Assembly: GCF_002741015.1 (NCBI RefSeq)
Contig: NZ_CP016616.1
Location: 1,223,501 to 1,287,500, forward strand
DNA: 64,000 nt
Direction of reading: 5' to 3'
Source of the DNA: Microvirga ossetica
GTDB taxonomy: Bacteria; Pseudomonadota; Alphaproteobacteria; Rhizobiales; Beijerinckiaceae
A program made the translations under genes and the position numbers. Positions 54,260 to 63,285 of the stretch are shown here, one piece after another. The notes below the pieces were generated by a model. That model saw only the letters and a program-made list of their open reading frames with translations. It was not told the DNA's origin and searched no databases. How positions within the stretch are numbered: position 1 is the first letter of the stretch; every line of letters starts with the position of its first letter.

Positions 54260-55369
54260 TCAGGCGTTCTTCGCCTGTTTAGCGGAGGCCTTCGGCCCCG
54301 GGATCTCCCCCAGCGCATGCACCAGCACCTTCTTCATGGCGCCGGGCAGCGCCTCCTCGTGGAGCTGGAGCCGGGGGGTCCAGCGCATGTCCTGCGGCGC
54401 GGGCGTGCCTTTCGCGACCTTGGCGAAGAGCACCGTGAGTTCGAGCGGAAAATGGGTGAAGACGTGGCGGACCGTGCCGGGAAGCCGCTGCCAGCGCGCG
54501 TCGATGGGGGCGTCGAGCACGGCGCGGGAGGGCTCGTAATCCGGCTCCCAGGTGCTGGTCGGCGGCTCCGCCATGCCGCCGAGCAGGCCCTGCGGCGGGC
54601 GGGTGCGGAGCAGGATCCTGTCGTCGGCGCGCAGAACCACGAAGGCCGCGCCCTTGCGCAGCTGCCCGCTTTCCTTCTTCTGCTTGCGCGGAAAGGTCTC
54701 CTGCAGACCTTCGGCCCGGGCACGGCAGGGCACCATCCAGGGGCAGAGCGCGCAGGCCGGGCGCTTGGGCGTGCAGATGGTCGCGCCGAGGTCCATCACC
54801 GCTTGCGCGAAGTCGCCGGGCCGGTCCTCGGGCACCAGCGCTTCCGTCAGGGCACGGATCAGGGGCTTGGCCTTCGGCAGCGGTTCCTCGACCATGAAGA
54901 TGCGGGACATCACCCGCTCCACATTGCCGTCCACCGCCGCAGCCCTCTCGTCGAAGGCGATGGCCGCGACCGCCGCCGCCGTATAGGCGCCGATGCCGGG
55001 AAGCTTCAGGAGCTCGGCGTCCGTGGAGGGGAAGCGCCCGTCATGCTTGTCCACAACCGCCTTGGCGCAGGCATGGAGATTGCGGGCGCGGGAATAATAG
55101 CCGAGACCGGCCCAGGCATGCATGACCGCCTCGCTCGGCGCCTCGGCGAGGGCCTGGATGGTCGGGAAGCGTTCCAGGAAGTTGAGGTAATAAGACCTGA
55201 CCGCCGCGACCGTCGTCTGCTGGAGCATGATCTCGGACAGCCAGACGCGGTAAGGATCAGCGGTCTCACCCGGCCTGGCGCGCCACGGCAGGTCGCGCCG
55301 GTGACGGTCGTACCAGACGAGAAGATCCTGCGGGTCGGGCTTGGTCGCGCTCGAAGCGGGCGTTAACAT
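54260..55369 (-). CDS. mutY: A/G-specific adenine glycosylase
   Basis: The 369-residue product has the MutY base-excision core (LPWRARPGETADPYRVWLSE, SEIMLQQTTVAAV with the catalytic Glu, helix-hairpin-helix LPGIGAYTAAAVAAIAF, VDGNVERVMSR with the catalytic Asp). The [4Fe-4S] ligands are CTPKRPACALCPWMVPC, and a C-terminal NUDIX-like domain recognises 8-oxoG. It removes adenine mispaired with 8-oxoguanine. ATG at 55387 is an alternative start. It is divergent from the DciA-family gene, an arrangement conserved in Hyphomicrobiales. Confidence 0.95.
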   Translation of the reverse strand: MLTPASSATKPDPQDLLVWYDRHRRDLPWRARPGETADPYRVWLSEIMLQQTTVAAVRSYYLNFLERFPTIQALAEAPSEAVMHAWAGLGYYSRARNLHACAKAVVDKHDGRFPSTDAELLKLPGIGAYTAAAVAAIAFDERAAAVDGNVERVMSRIFMVEEPLPKAKPLIRALTEALVPEDRPGDFAQAVMDLGATICTPKRPACALCPWMVPCRARAEGLQETFPRKQKKESGQLRKGAAFVVLRADDRILLRTRPPQGLLGGMAEPPTSTWEPDYEPSRAVLDAPIDARWQRLPGTVRHVFTHFPLELTVLFAKVAKGTPAPQDMRWTPRLQLHEEALPGAMKKVLVHALGEIPGPKASAKQAKNA

Positions 55370-55426
55370 GTGACGTGGAATAACCATCCTCACCGCATAT
55401 TCCAACGCGGCTTTTGGACATTCAAC

Positions 55427-55936
55427 ATGAGACGACCGAGGCCTCTGGCCCGCCCCCTCGCCGAGTTTCTCGACGTTTGCCTGTCTCCCAGCCTGGCGGC
55501 GCAGGGCTTTGCCACGTCCGACATCATCATGGCCTGGGCCGAAATCGTCGGCGAGCGGCTTGCCGCCTTCACCCAGCCGCTCAAGATCGAGTGGAAGCGC
55601 AAGGCCCCGCATGCCGACCCGGAGGCGCGGCCGGACCCGGCAACCCTGGTGATCAGGGTGGAGAGCGCCTTCGCCCTCGAGCTGCAGCACCTTGCGCCCA
55701 CGATCATCGACCGGGTGAACACCTATTACGGCTGGCGCTGCATCGGGAAGCTGGTGCTGAAACAAGGACCCGTGCGGCGTGTCGAGAAGAAGCGCCCGGC
55801 CCCGCCCGTCCTCAGCCAAGCGGATCGGGATAAGGTCGGCAGGGCCGTCGAGCCCATCGAGGAGGAGCCCTTGCGGGCGGCTCTCGACCGGCTCGGCCAG
55901 GCCATCGTCAGCTCCGGTTCACGCACGAAAGCGTGA
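55427..55936 (+). CDS. DUF721/DciA family protein
   Basis: The 169-residue product starts RRPRPLARPLAEFLDVCLSP and contains DIIMAWAEIVGERLAAFTQP and VIRVESAFALELQHLAPTII, matching the DUF721 family that includes DciA, the loader of replicative helicase DnaB in bacteria lacking DnaC. The C-terminal part is less conserved. The ATG at 55427 starts the domain. Its position between mutY and the dsbA-like gene is typical for Hyphomicrobiales. Confidence 0.88.
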   Translation: MRRPRPLARPLAEFLDVCLSPSLAAQGFATSDIIMAWAEIVGERLAAFTQPLKIEWKRKAPHADPEARPDPATLVIRVESAFALELQHLAPTIIDRVNTYYGWRCIGKLVLKQGPVRRVEKKRPAPPVLSQADRDKVGRAVEPIEEEPLRAALDRLGQAIVSSGSRTKA

Positions 55937-56008
55937 CATGGCTGGCGCTTGCCAGGAATGGCAAGGCATTCTACCGCAGGACGAAATCTCTTCAGGAGCC
56001 CTCCCACG

Positions 56009-56647
56009 ATGATCACCCGGCGTCAGACGCTTCAGCTTCTCGGGACCGCAGCCGCGACCGCCTATCTCGCCACGAGCCTGCCGGCCTTCGCCCAGAACGT
56101 GTCCGTTCAGGACCTCGCGGTCCCCGGACCCCTCGGCGATGCGGCTCTGGGCCCGGAAAACGCCAAGGTGACGATCGTCGAGTATGCCTCGCTGACCTGC
56201 TCCCACTGCGCCAATTTCCACACGACGACATGGCCGGAGCTGAAGAAGCGCTACATCGACACCGGCAAGGTGCGTTTCGTCCTGCGCGAATTCCCGCTCG
56301 ATCCGCTCGCCACGGCCGGCTTCATGCTCGCCCGCTGCGACGGCAACGACAAATATTACCCGATCACGGACCTGCTGTTCGAGCAGCAGCGGAACTGGGC
56401 CTTTACCGACAAGCCTCTGGACGCCCTGCGCGGCCTCATGCGCCAAGCGGGTTTTTCACAGGAAAAATTTGAAGCTTGCCTCAAGGACCAGAAACTATAT
56501 GACGCAGTCAACGCGGTGAAGAACCGGGGTATTGAGCAGTTCCGTGTGGACTCCACGCCGACTTTCTTCATCAATGGTCAGCGTCATCCTGGAAGCCTGT
56601 CGATCGATGAGATTGAAAAGGTCATCAAGCCTCTGCTGGGAGAGTAA
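56009..56647 (+). CDS. DsbA family thiol-disulfide oxidoreductase
   Basis: The 212-residue product has a twin-arginine-containing signal (MITRRQTLQLLGTAAATAYL, cleavage near AFAQN) and a thioredoxin fold with the active site TCSHCANFH. Further features are FVLREFPLDPLATAGFMLAR and a C-terminal STPTFFINGQRHPG that carries the cis-proline. Two other cysteines (ARCDGND, EACLKDQ) occur, as in the ScsC/alphaproteobacterial DsbA group. It should introduce disulfides in exported proteins. The ATG at 56009 follows CAGGAG. It lies between dciA and smc. Confidence 0.92.
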   Translation: MITRRQTLQLLGTAAATAYLATSLPAFAQNVSVQDLAVPGPLGDAALGPENAKVTIVEYASLTCSHCANFHTTTWPELKKRYIDTGKVRFVLREFPLDPLATAGFMLARCDGNDKYYPITDLLFEQQRNWAFTDKPLDALRGLMRQAGFSQEKFEACLKDQKLYDAVNAVKNRGIEQFRVDSTPTFFINGQRHPGSLSIDEIEKVIKPLLGE

Positions 56648-56670
56648 CCTCCCTCACCCTGCCCTTCGGG

Positions 56671-56801
56671 CATCGGGCCCAAAAGTGGTGCCCACTTTTG
56701 GGATCAATCCGATGCCCTCTCGCTTAATGCGCGCATCGTTCGAGGCGGAAAACCGGATCCACTTTTCGCTGACGCGGCCCTCTGGGTCCGCACGATGCGC
56801 T
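56671..56801. repeat. Palindromic repeat, family D
   Basis: CATCGGGCCCAAAAGTGG pairs with CCCACTTTTGGGATCAATCCGATGC. GCGCATCGTTCGAGGCGG with GCACGATGCGC forms the second half. It lies between dsbA and smc. Confidence 0.85.
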
Positions 56802-56827
56802 AGCGGGCGGGACGGGAAGGCGCGTCC

Positions 56828-59800
56828 ATGAAGCTGACGCGCCTTCGCATCGCCGGCTTCAAGACCTTCGTCGAGCCCACCGACTTCCTGATCGAGCCGG
56901 GGCTGACCGGCGTCGTCGGCCCGAACGGCTGCGGCAAATCCAACCTCGTCGAGGCCCTGCGCTGGGTCATGGGAGAGAACTCCCACAAGAACATGCGCGC
57001 CACGGGGATGGACGACGTCATCTTCTCCGGCTCCTCCGGCTCAGGGGGTCGTCCGGCCCGCAACTGGGCCGAGGTGATGCTCACCATCGACAACGCCGAG
57101 CGCACGGCGCCTGCCGCCTTCAATGATACGGATCTCCTGGAAATTTCGCGCAAGATCGAGCGTGAGGAAGGCTCGACCTACCGGGTCAACGGCAAGGAAG
57201 TGCGCGCCCGCGACGTGCAGATCCTGTTCGCGGATGCCGCCACCGGCGCGCGCTCCCCGGCCCTCGTCCGCCAGGGCCAGATCAGCGAGATTATCTCCGC
57301 CAAGCCCCAGGCCCGCCGCCGCATCCTGGAGGATGCTGCCGGCATCGCGGGCCTCCATGCCCGCCGCCACGAGGCGGAGCTGCGTCTCAAGGCCGCCGAG
57401 GACAACCTGGTTCGCGTCGAGGACGTGATCCGGGAGCTGGAGAGCCAGATCGAGAGCCTGAAGCGCCAGGGCCGCCAGGCCTCGCGCTACAAGAACCTGT
57501 CCGCCGAAATCCGCCGTCTCGAAGCCCTGATGTATGCCATCAGCTTCTCGGAGGCGCGGGAGCAGGCCGCCACCGCAGAGCGCCAGGTCGCCGAAGATCT
57601 CAAGGCCGTCGCCGACGCCACCGAGGAGCAGACCCGGGCCGCCACCGGCCAGGCCGTCGCCGCCCACGCGCTTCCCGCGCTGCGCCAGGAGGAGGCTGCC
57701 GCCGCCGCAGCCCTGCAGCGGCTGACCCACGCCCGCAACGAGCTCGAATCGGAGGAGCGCCGCTCCAAGGATCGCGTAACGGAACTGGAGCGCCATATCG
57801 GCGATCTGAACCGCGACATCGCCCGCGAGGCGGCCCAGCGCACGGATGCCGAGGCCACTATCGAGCGCCTTCAGTCGGAGGCCGCCGAGATCGCGCTCAC
57901 CACCGACGAGGCGGACGATGTTCGCGCCGAGGCCGAGGAGCGCCTCCGTTCCGCCGAGGCCGAGCTGGCCGAGGCCGAAGCGGCCTTAAGCGCCCTCCAG
58001 GCCCAGACCTCCGATCTCAACGCCCGCCGCGCCGCCCTGGAGCGCGCCGTGCGCGAGGAGATGGAGCGCGCCTCCCGTTTCCGATCCGAGAAGGAGCGCC
58101 TCGAGCGCGAGATCGCGGCGCTCTCCGCCTCGCCCGAGGACGGACCGTCCCTCGACGACCTGCGCGAGGAAGCGGCGATCGCCGAGGAAACCGCTCAGGA
58201 AGCCGAAGAATCGGTGATCGAGGCGCGCGAGACCCTCGCAGCCGCCCGCGAGGCGGAAAATCGCCTGCGTCCGCCACTCAACGAGGCCGAGCGCAAGGCG
58301 CAGCGGCTCGAAACCGAGGCGCGCACCCTCGCCAAGCTCGTCACCTCCGCCACCGGCGACCTCTGGCCCCCGGCCGTCGACCAGATCACGGTCCAGAAGG
58401 GCTACGAGACCGCGCTCGGCGCGGCTTTGGGCGACGATCTCGAAGCCTCGATCAACCCTTCGGCTCCGCACCATTGGGCGGAAACCACGTCCGGCGAAGG
58501 CGATCCGGCCCTGCCGGACGGCGTCCGTTCTCTCGCTGACCTCGCCCAGGCGCCCGCCGCGCTCCAGCGCCGCCTGCGCCAGATCGGCGTGGTGAGCAAG
58601 ACCGACGGCCTGCGCCTGCGCGGCGTGCTGAAGCCCGGCCAGCGGCTGGTTTCCACGGAAGGCGACCTGTGGCGCTGGGACGGCTTCACCGCCGCCGCCG
58701 AAGCGCCCTCGCCCGCTGCCCGTCGCCTCGTCGAAAAGAATCGCCTCGGCGACCTGGAGCGTGAGGCGGCGGAAGCCCGCGAGCAGGCGGAGCACCTGCG
58801 CCACGAGGCGGAGGCCGCGCTCGAATCCGTCCGCAAGGCGGCCGCGCACGAGATGCAGGCGATCGAGGCCGCCCGCCAGACCCGGCAGGCGCTCGATGCC
58901 GCCCGGACCCGGCTAGTGGTTGCCGAACGCAAGGAAGCCGAGCTCGGCCAGCGCCGCTCGGCCCTTCAGGAAGGCCTGACTCGTCTCTCGGAAAGCGAGG
59001 GGGAGGCGCTGGAGCGCGTGCAGGATGCGCAGGAAGCCCTGCAGGACCTCGCCCCAGCACCGGATCTCGAAAGCCGTCTGCTCGAAGAGCGCACCCGCGT
59101 GGCGGAGCGCCGGGCCGCCGCCTCCGAGGCACGCGCCGCCCTGCAATCGCTCATGCACGAGGCCGAGCTGCGCCGCCGCCGGCAGGATGCCCTTGCCTCC
59201 GATATCCGCCTCTGGACCGAGCGCGCCAGCCGCGCCGCCAGGGCCTTCGAGGATCTGGGCGAGCGCCTCGAGCGGGCCCAGGATGAGCACCAGCGCCTGC
59301 TGGAGGCCCCCGACACCTATCTTCAGCGCCGCCGCGCCCTCATGGCCGAAGTCGAGCAGGCCGAGGCGAAGCGCAAGGAAGCCGCCGACCGCCTCGCCGA
59401 CGCCGAGACGCACCTCTCGGAGAGCGATCGCACCGCCCGCGCTGCCCTGGAGGCGCTCTCCGCCGCCCGCGAGGCCCGCGCCGGGTCGCAGGCCCGCCAC
59501 GAGGCTGCCGTGGCGCGCCTCGCCGAGATCACCCGCACCATCGCGGAGAACCTGGAGACATCCCCGGCCGGCCTCATCGAGCTAGCCGGCCTGAAGGAGG
59601 CGACCGAGCTTCCGCCCCATGGAGAGATCGAATCGAAGCTTCACTCCCTCAAGAACGACCGGGAGCGCCTCGGCGCCGTCAACCTGCGCGCCGACGAGGA
59701 GCTGAGCGAGCTCGAGACCAAGCACAACGGCATCGCCGGCGAGCGGGACGACCTCGTCGAGGCCATCAAGCGCCTGCGCCAGGCCATCGGAAGCCTCAAC

Positions 59801-60295
59801 CGCGAAGGCCGCGAGCGCCTGCTTGCCGCCTTCGACGTGGTGAACAACCATTTCCAGCGCCTCTTCACCACCCTCTTCGGCGGCGGCACGGCGGAGCTGA
59901 CCCTGGTCGATTCGGACGACCCCCTGGAAGCGGGCCTCGAAATCCTCGCCCGCCCCCCCGGCAAGAAGCCCCAGAGCATGACCCTGCTCTCGGGCGGCGA
60001 GCAGGCCCTGACGGCCACCGCCCTGATCTTCGCCGTGTTCCTCACGAATCCCTCGCCGATCTGCGTGCTCGACGAGGTGGACGCGCCGCTCGACGATGCC
60101 AACGTCGAGCGCTACTGCGCCCTTCTGGACGACATGGCGCGCCAGACCGAGACCCGGTTCGTGGTCATCACTCACAACCCGATCACCATGGCGCGGATGG
60201 ACCGCCTCTTCGGCGTCACCATGGCCGAGCGGGGCGTCTCGCAGCTGGTCTCCGTCGATCTGCAGAGCGCAGAGCGCATTCTTGAGGTAGCCTAA
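56828..60295 (+). CDS. smc: Chromosome segregation protein SMC
   Basis: The 1155-residue product is a bacterial SMC: N-terminal Walker A in GPNGCGKSNLVEALRWVMGE (from about residue 31) and long coiled coils rich in Ala, Glu and Arg on both sides of the hinge. The hinge is near residues 520-640 and contains GYETALGAALGDDLEAS. The C-terminal ABC signature LLSGGEQALTATALIFAVF and Walker B PICVLDEVDAPLDDANVERY follow. It condenses and segregates chromosomes as a dimer. The hinge is shorter than in some Gram-positive SMCs. smc stands alone, downstream of dsbA. Confidence 0.97.
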   Translation: MKLTRLRIAGFKTFVEPTDFLIEPGLTGVVGPNGCGKSNLVEALRWVMGENSHKNMRATGMDDVIFSGSSGSGGRPARNWAEVMLTIDNAERTAPAAFNDTDLLEISRKIEREEGSTYRVNGKEVRARDVQILFADAATGARSPALVRQGQISEIISAKPQARRRILEDAAGIAGLHARRHEAELRLKAAEDNLVRVEDVIRELESQIESLKRQGRQASRYKNLSAEIRRLEALMYAISFSEAREQAATAERQVAEDLKAVADATEEQTRAATGQAVAAHALPALRQEEAAAAAALQRLTHARNELESEERRSKDRVTELERHIGDLNRDIAREAAQRTDAEATIERLQSEAAEIALTTDEADDVRAEAEERLRSAEAELAEAEAALSALQAQTSDLNARRAALERAVREEMERASRFRSEKERLEREIAALSASPEDGPSLDDLREEAAIAEETAQEAEESVIEARETLAAAREAENRLRPPLNEAERKAQRLETEARTLAKLVTSATGDLWPPAVDQITVQKGYETALGAALGDDLEASINPSAPHHWAETTSGEGDPALPDGVRSLADLAQAPAALQRRLRQIGVVSKTDGLRLRGVLKPGQRLVSTEGDLWRWDGFTAAAEAPSPAARRLVEKNRLGDLEREAAEAREQAEHLRHEAEAALESVRKAAAHEMQAIEAARQTRQALDAARTRLVVAERKEAELGQRRSALQEGLTRLSESEGEALERVQDAQEALQDLAPAPDLESRLLEERTRVAERRAAASEARAALQSLMHEAELRRRRQDALASDIRLWTERASRAARAFEDLGERLERAQDEHQRLLEAPDTYLQRRRALMAEVEQAEAKRKEAADRLADAETHLSESDRTARAALEALSAAREARAGSQARHEAAVARLAEITRTIAENLETSPAGLIELAGLKEATELPPHGEIESKLHSLKNDRERLGAVNLRADEELSELETKHNGIAGERDDLVEAIKRLRQAIGSLNREGRERLLAAFDVVNNHFQRLFTTLFGGGTAELTLVDSDDPLEAGLEILARPPGKKPQSMTLLSGGEQALTATALIFAVFLTNPSPICVLDEVDAPLDDANVERYCALLDDMARQTETRFVVITHNPITMARMDRLFGVTMAERGVSQLVSVDLQSAERILEVA

Positions 60296-60410
60296 GGCTT
60301 TCAGCCTCGCCTTGCTTCAGCCGCAAAAACGTGTGGGCTTTGCCCTCCCGGCAGCCCAAAAACCACCTTATGGCAGCATTATCAAAGACTTATCACTTTT
60401 CAGTCGGTCC

Positions 60411-60439
60411 TTGACAGGGGGGACCCCCGCTCATATGGT
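60411..60439 (+). promoter_or_regulatory. Sigma-70-like promoter of the F0 ATP synthase operon
   Basis: TTGACA (60411-60416), a 17-nt spacer and TATGGT (60434-60439) lie about 60 nt before atpI. The spacing is ideal. The intervening GGGGGGACCCCC is a short palindrome that overlaps the spacer. Confidence 0.7.
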
Positions 60440-60500
60440 GCGCCCGGCTTTCGGGGCTGGCTTCCAAGCATTTTCCCGCATCGCTTGAAAGGAGATCGCA

Positions 60501-60872
60501 ATGGCGGACCCTCACGAGCGGAACGGTGAAAATGAGCGGAAACCGGGCAGCGCCGACGATGCCGATCTGTCAGCGAGGCTGAAGTCGCTCGACGCGCGGA
60601 TCTCTCAAGCATCCGCGCATCGAGCCGAGTCTGAACCTCGCGCCCGTCCGACGTCAGATTCCAGCGCCCTCGGCCAAGCCTTCAGGCTATCGGCCGAATT
60701 CGTTGCAGGAGTTGCCGCCGGCGGGATTTTGGGTTGGCTTGTCGATCGTCTGTTCGGGACATCCCCTTGGGGTCTGATCGTTTGTCTGATACTCGGCTTC
60801 TGTGCCGGGATGCTCAACCTGATGCGAGCAGCCGGGATGGTCAAATCCGCCCGGTATGACGACAAGCGGTGA
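60501..60872 (+). CDS. atpI: ATP synthase protein I (AtpI/AtpZ family)
   Basis: The 123-residue product has a polar N-terminus (residues 1-60) and two membrane segments with FVAGVAAGGILGWLVDRLFG and WGLIVCLILGFCAGMLNLM, followed by the short basic tail. This is the AtpI/AtpZ-like family, non-essential assembly factors at the head of atp operons. It is preceded by AAAGGAGATCGCA ribosome site and a strong promoter. Confidence 0.9.
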   Translation: MADPHERNGENERKPGSADDADLSARLKSLDARISQASAHRAESEPRARPTSDSSALGQAFRLSAEFVAGVAAGGILGWLVDRLFGTSPWGLIVCLILGFCAGMLNLMRAAGMVKSARYDDKR

Positions 60873-60932
60873 CGGACTTAGGCTTTCGAACGCCGAACGG
60901 CATTGGACAACAGCGAACTTTGAGAGCGGATC

Positions 60933-61661
60933 ATGGCGAGCCCGATCGAACAATTCCAGATCAAGCCCATCATTCCGGTCATCAGCTTCACCAACTCGTC
61001 CCTGTTCATGATCGGCGCTGCCGCCGTGATCGTGGGCGGCCTTCTCTACGCCACGCGTAAGCGCGCCGTCGTTCCGGGCCGCGCCCAGTCGGTGGCCGAG
61101 GTGCTGCACGACTTCGTCGCCAACACGCTGGTCGATGCCACGGGCAAGGAGGGGATGAAGTTCTTCCCCCTCGTCTTCTCGCTCTTCATGTTCGTGCTGA
61201 CGGCAAACCTGCTCGGCATGATCCCGGGCTTCTTCACGGTTACCAGCCACATCATCGTCACCTTCGCCCTCGCCCTGCTCGTGATCGGCACGGTTGTCGT
61301 CTACGGCTTCATGAAGCACGGCACCCACTTCCTCGGCCTCTTCGTGCCGTCGGGCGTTCCGGCGTGGCTCCTGCCCTTCATCGTGGTGATCGAGCTCATC
61401 TCGTTCCTCTCCCGCCCGATTTCGCTCAGCCTGCGTCTCTTCGCGAACATGCTCGCGGGACACATCGCGCTGAAGGTTTTCGCAGGCTTCGTCGTGACGC
61501 TGCTCGGCGCCGGCGGTGCCCTGACGATCCTCGCTCCGCTGCCGCTCCTCATGGCGGTTGCTCTCATGGCGCTCGAGTTCCTCGTCGCCGCTCTGCAGGC
61601 CTACGTCTTCACGGTGTTGACCTGCATCTACCTCAACGACGCGCTGCACCCGGGCCACTAG
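60933..61661 (+). CDS. atpB: F0 ATP synthase subunit a
   Basis: The 242-residue product is the proton-channel subunit a with five or six helices. The essential arginine lies in [19 protein letters not shown]. Other features are [16 protein letters not shown] and [20 protein letters not shown]. Together with the c-ring it forms the proton path in the inner membrane. It follows atpI by 60 nt, with ATG at 60933. Confidence 0.95.
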   Translation: MASPIEQFQIKPIIPVISFTNSSLFMIGAAAVIVGGLLYATRKRAVVPGRAQSVAEVLHDFVANTLVDATGKEGMKFFPLVFSLFMFVLTANLLGMIPGFFTVTSHIIVTFALALLVIGTVVVYGFMKHGTHFLGLFVPSGVPAWLLPFIVVIELISFLSRPISLSLRLFANMLAGHIALKVFAGFVVTLLGAGGALTILAPLPLLMAVALMALEFLVAALQAYVFTVLTCIYLNDALHPGH

Positions 61662-61717
61662 GTCTGCGCTGAGTTACTCCCCTCCCTCCCGATCACAGTA
61701 TTCCCAAGGAGATCACA

Positions 61718-61942
61718 ATGGATCCGATCGCTTTCAAGTACCTCGGCGCGGGCCTCGCCTGCATCGGCATGGGCCTCGCCGCCATGGGCGTCGGCAACAT
61801 CTTCGGTAACTTCCTGTCCGGCGCCCTGCGCAACCCGTCGGCCGCCGACGGCCAGTTCGCCCGCGCCTTCATCGGCGCGGCGCTCGCAGAAGGTCTCGGC
61901 ATCTTCTGCCTCGTCGTCGCTCTCGTTCTGCTGTTCACCTAA
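61718..61942 (+). CDS. atpE: F0 ATP synthase subunit c
   Basis: The 74-residue hairpin protein has two helices, [19 protein letters not shown] and the second with the essential carboxylate in [20 protein letters not shown]. The glycine-rich [20 protein letters not shown] forms the polar loop. It builds the proton-driven c-ring. The stop is followed by two stem-loops and a family D repeat, then atpF'. Confidence 0.95.
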   Translation: MDPIAFKYLGAGLACIGMGLAAMGVGNIFGNFLSGALRNPSAADGQFARAFIGAALAEGLGIFCLVVALVLLFT

Positions 61943-61963
61943 TCTCAAGACGGTGATCGGGGG

Positions 61964-62030
61964 GTCGAGGCGCGCAGGCGCTTCGCCTCGACAGGAGTGA
62001 CGGCGGCTTGAACCGCCGTCATTCATGTTT
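61964..62030 (+). terminator. Two stem-loops after atpE (intercistronic, terminator-like)
   Basis: GTCGAGGCG/CGCCTCGAC (61964-61992) and TGACGGCGG-CTTGAA-CCGCCGTCA (61998-62021) followed by TTCATGTTT. The second has terminator form in the middle of the operon, so it may attenuate or stabilise the mRNA and let atpE be expressed above the downstream b subunits. Confidence 0.6.
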
Positions 62031-62033
62031 CCG

Positions 62034-62142
62034 GCGCATCGTTCGACGCGGACCTCCGGTTCGCGTCGAACGATGCGCCGGTTAAAGGACTGAGCATCGG
62101 ATTGATCCCGAAGGTGGAGGCCACTTTTGGGTCCGATGCTAG
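62034..62142. repeat. Palindromic repeat, family D, inside the atp operon
   Basis: The arms GCGCATCGTTCGACGCGG and CGCGTCGAACGATGCGCCGG form one hairpin; GCATCGGATTGATCCCGAAGG and CCACTTTTGGGTCCGATGC form the other, overlapping half. It sits between atpE and atpF'. Confidence 0.82.
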
Positions 62143-62169
62143 GATTGTTCATCCTTTAGGATCTGCTCC

Positions 62170-62718
62170 ATGGCTCAGGCTCAGACGACCCATGCCACAA
62201 CAGAGGCCCCCGGCGGCGCTCACGAGGATATCGGCTTTCCGCCCTTCGAGACGGAAACCTATGCCGGTCAGCTCCTCTGGCTGGCGATCACCTTCGTGGC
62301 GCTCTACACTCTGCTCTCACGGCTGGTCCTCCCGCGCCTGGGCGGAATCATCGAAAACCGCCGCGCGACGATCGCCAGCGATCTCAACGACGCGGCTGCC
62401 ATGAAATCCCGCGCGGAAGACGCCGGCACCGCCTACGAGCGGGCGCTCGCCGAGGCCAAGGGCCGCGCCCAGTCCCTGGCTCAGGAGACCCGCGCCAAGC
62501 TGTCCGCCGAGAGCGACGCCAAGCGCAAGGCGCTCGAGGCCGACCTCAACCAGCGTCTCGCCGAGGCGGAGACCACGATCACGGCCAAGAAGACCGAGGC
62601 CATGAGCCACGTGGACGCCATCGCTCGCGACGCCGCTTCCGCCATCATCGAGCGCCTGACCGGCAAGGCTCCGGCTCCGACGACGGTCGAGGCCGCTCTC
62701 AACAAGATCAAGGCCTGA
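62170..62718 (+). CDS. F0 ATP synthase subunit b'
   Basis: The 182-residue product has an N-terminal polar segment, one transmembrane helix (LLWLAITFVALYTLLSRLVL) and a long coiled-coil stalk rich in Ala, Glu and Lys. Alphaproteobacteria have two b-type subunits; the order b' then b after c is the standard arrangement, and the longer N-terminus marks this one as b'. The C-terminus ends with APAPTTVEAALNKIKA. Confidence 0.92.
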   Translation: MAQAQTTHATTEAPGGAHEDIGFPPFETETYAGQLLWLAITFVALYTLLSRLVLPRLGGIIENRRATIASDLNDAAAMKSRAEDAGTAYERALAEAKGRAQSLAQETRAKLSAESDAKRKALEADLNQRLAEAETTITAKKTEAMSHVDAIARDAASAIIERLTGKAPAPTTVEAALNKIKA

Positions 62719-62731
62719 TCGGGAGGTCCGC

Positions 62732-63217
62732 ATGTTTCAAAGCGCTGAATTCTGGGTTGCGGTCGCCTTCGTCATCTTCTGGGGCATCCTGTTCTATTAC
62801 GGCGTTCCCGGGAAGGTGCTGGGCCAGCTCGATACCCGCGGCAAGCGCATTGCCGGTGAACTGGCCGAGGCCAAGCGCCTGCGCCAGGACGCCGAGCGGC
62901 TCCTCAAGGAATACGAGTTGAAGCGCGCCGCCGCCGAGCGCGAGGCTGCCGACATCGTCTCCAGCGCTCGCGACGAGGCCGAGCGCCTGGCCCGCGAGGC
63001 GCAGGAGAAGATGGCCGACTTCGTGAAGCGCCGCACGGCCACCGCCGAGGCGAAGATCGCCCAGGCCGAGGCCCAGGCCTCCGCCGAAGTGCGCGCCGCC
63101 GCCGTGGACGCCGCCATCAAGGCCTCCGAGCGCGTCCTGCGCGACGAGATCATCGGCGCCAAGGCCGCCTCGCTCCTGACGTCGAGCCTCAACGACGTAC
63201 GCACGAAGCTGCAGTAG
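62732..63217 (+). CDS. atpF: F0 ATP synthase subunit b
   Basis: The 161-residue product has one N-terminal transmembrane helix (FWVAVAFVIFWGILFYYG) followed by a stalk of heptad-like Ala/Glu/Arg-rich helix (AEAKRLRQDAERLLKEYELK). It forms the peripheral stalk with b'. It begins 13 nt after b' and ends with a strong terminator. Confidence 0.94.
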   Translation: MFQSAEFWVAVAFVIFWGILFYYGVPGKVLGQLDTRGKRIAGELAEAKRLRQDAERLLKEYELKRAAAEREAADIVSSARDEAERLAREAQEKMADFVKRRTATAEAKIAQAEAQASAEVRAAAVDAAIKASERVLRDEIIGAKAASLLTSSLNDVRTKLQ

Positions 63218-63244
63218 AGGCTTCGTATCGGACGAAAGATTTCG

Positions 63245-63275
63245 AAGGCCGCCCCTCGAGGCGGCCTTTCTGTTT
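63245..63275 (+). terminator. Rho-independent terminator of the atp operon
   Basis: A perfect 9-bp stem AAGGCCGCC / GGCGGCCTT with a 6-nt loop is followed by TCTGTTT. It starts 28 nt after the atpF stop. Confidence 0.85.
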
Positions 63276-63285
63276 GGAGAATGCG

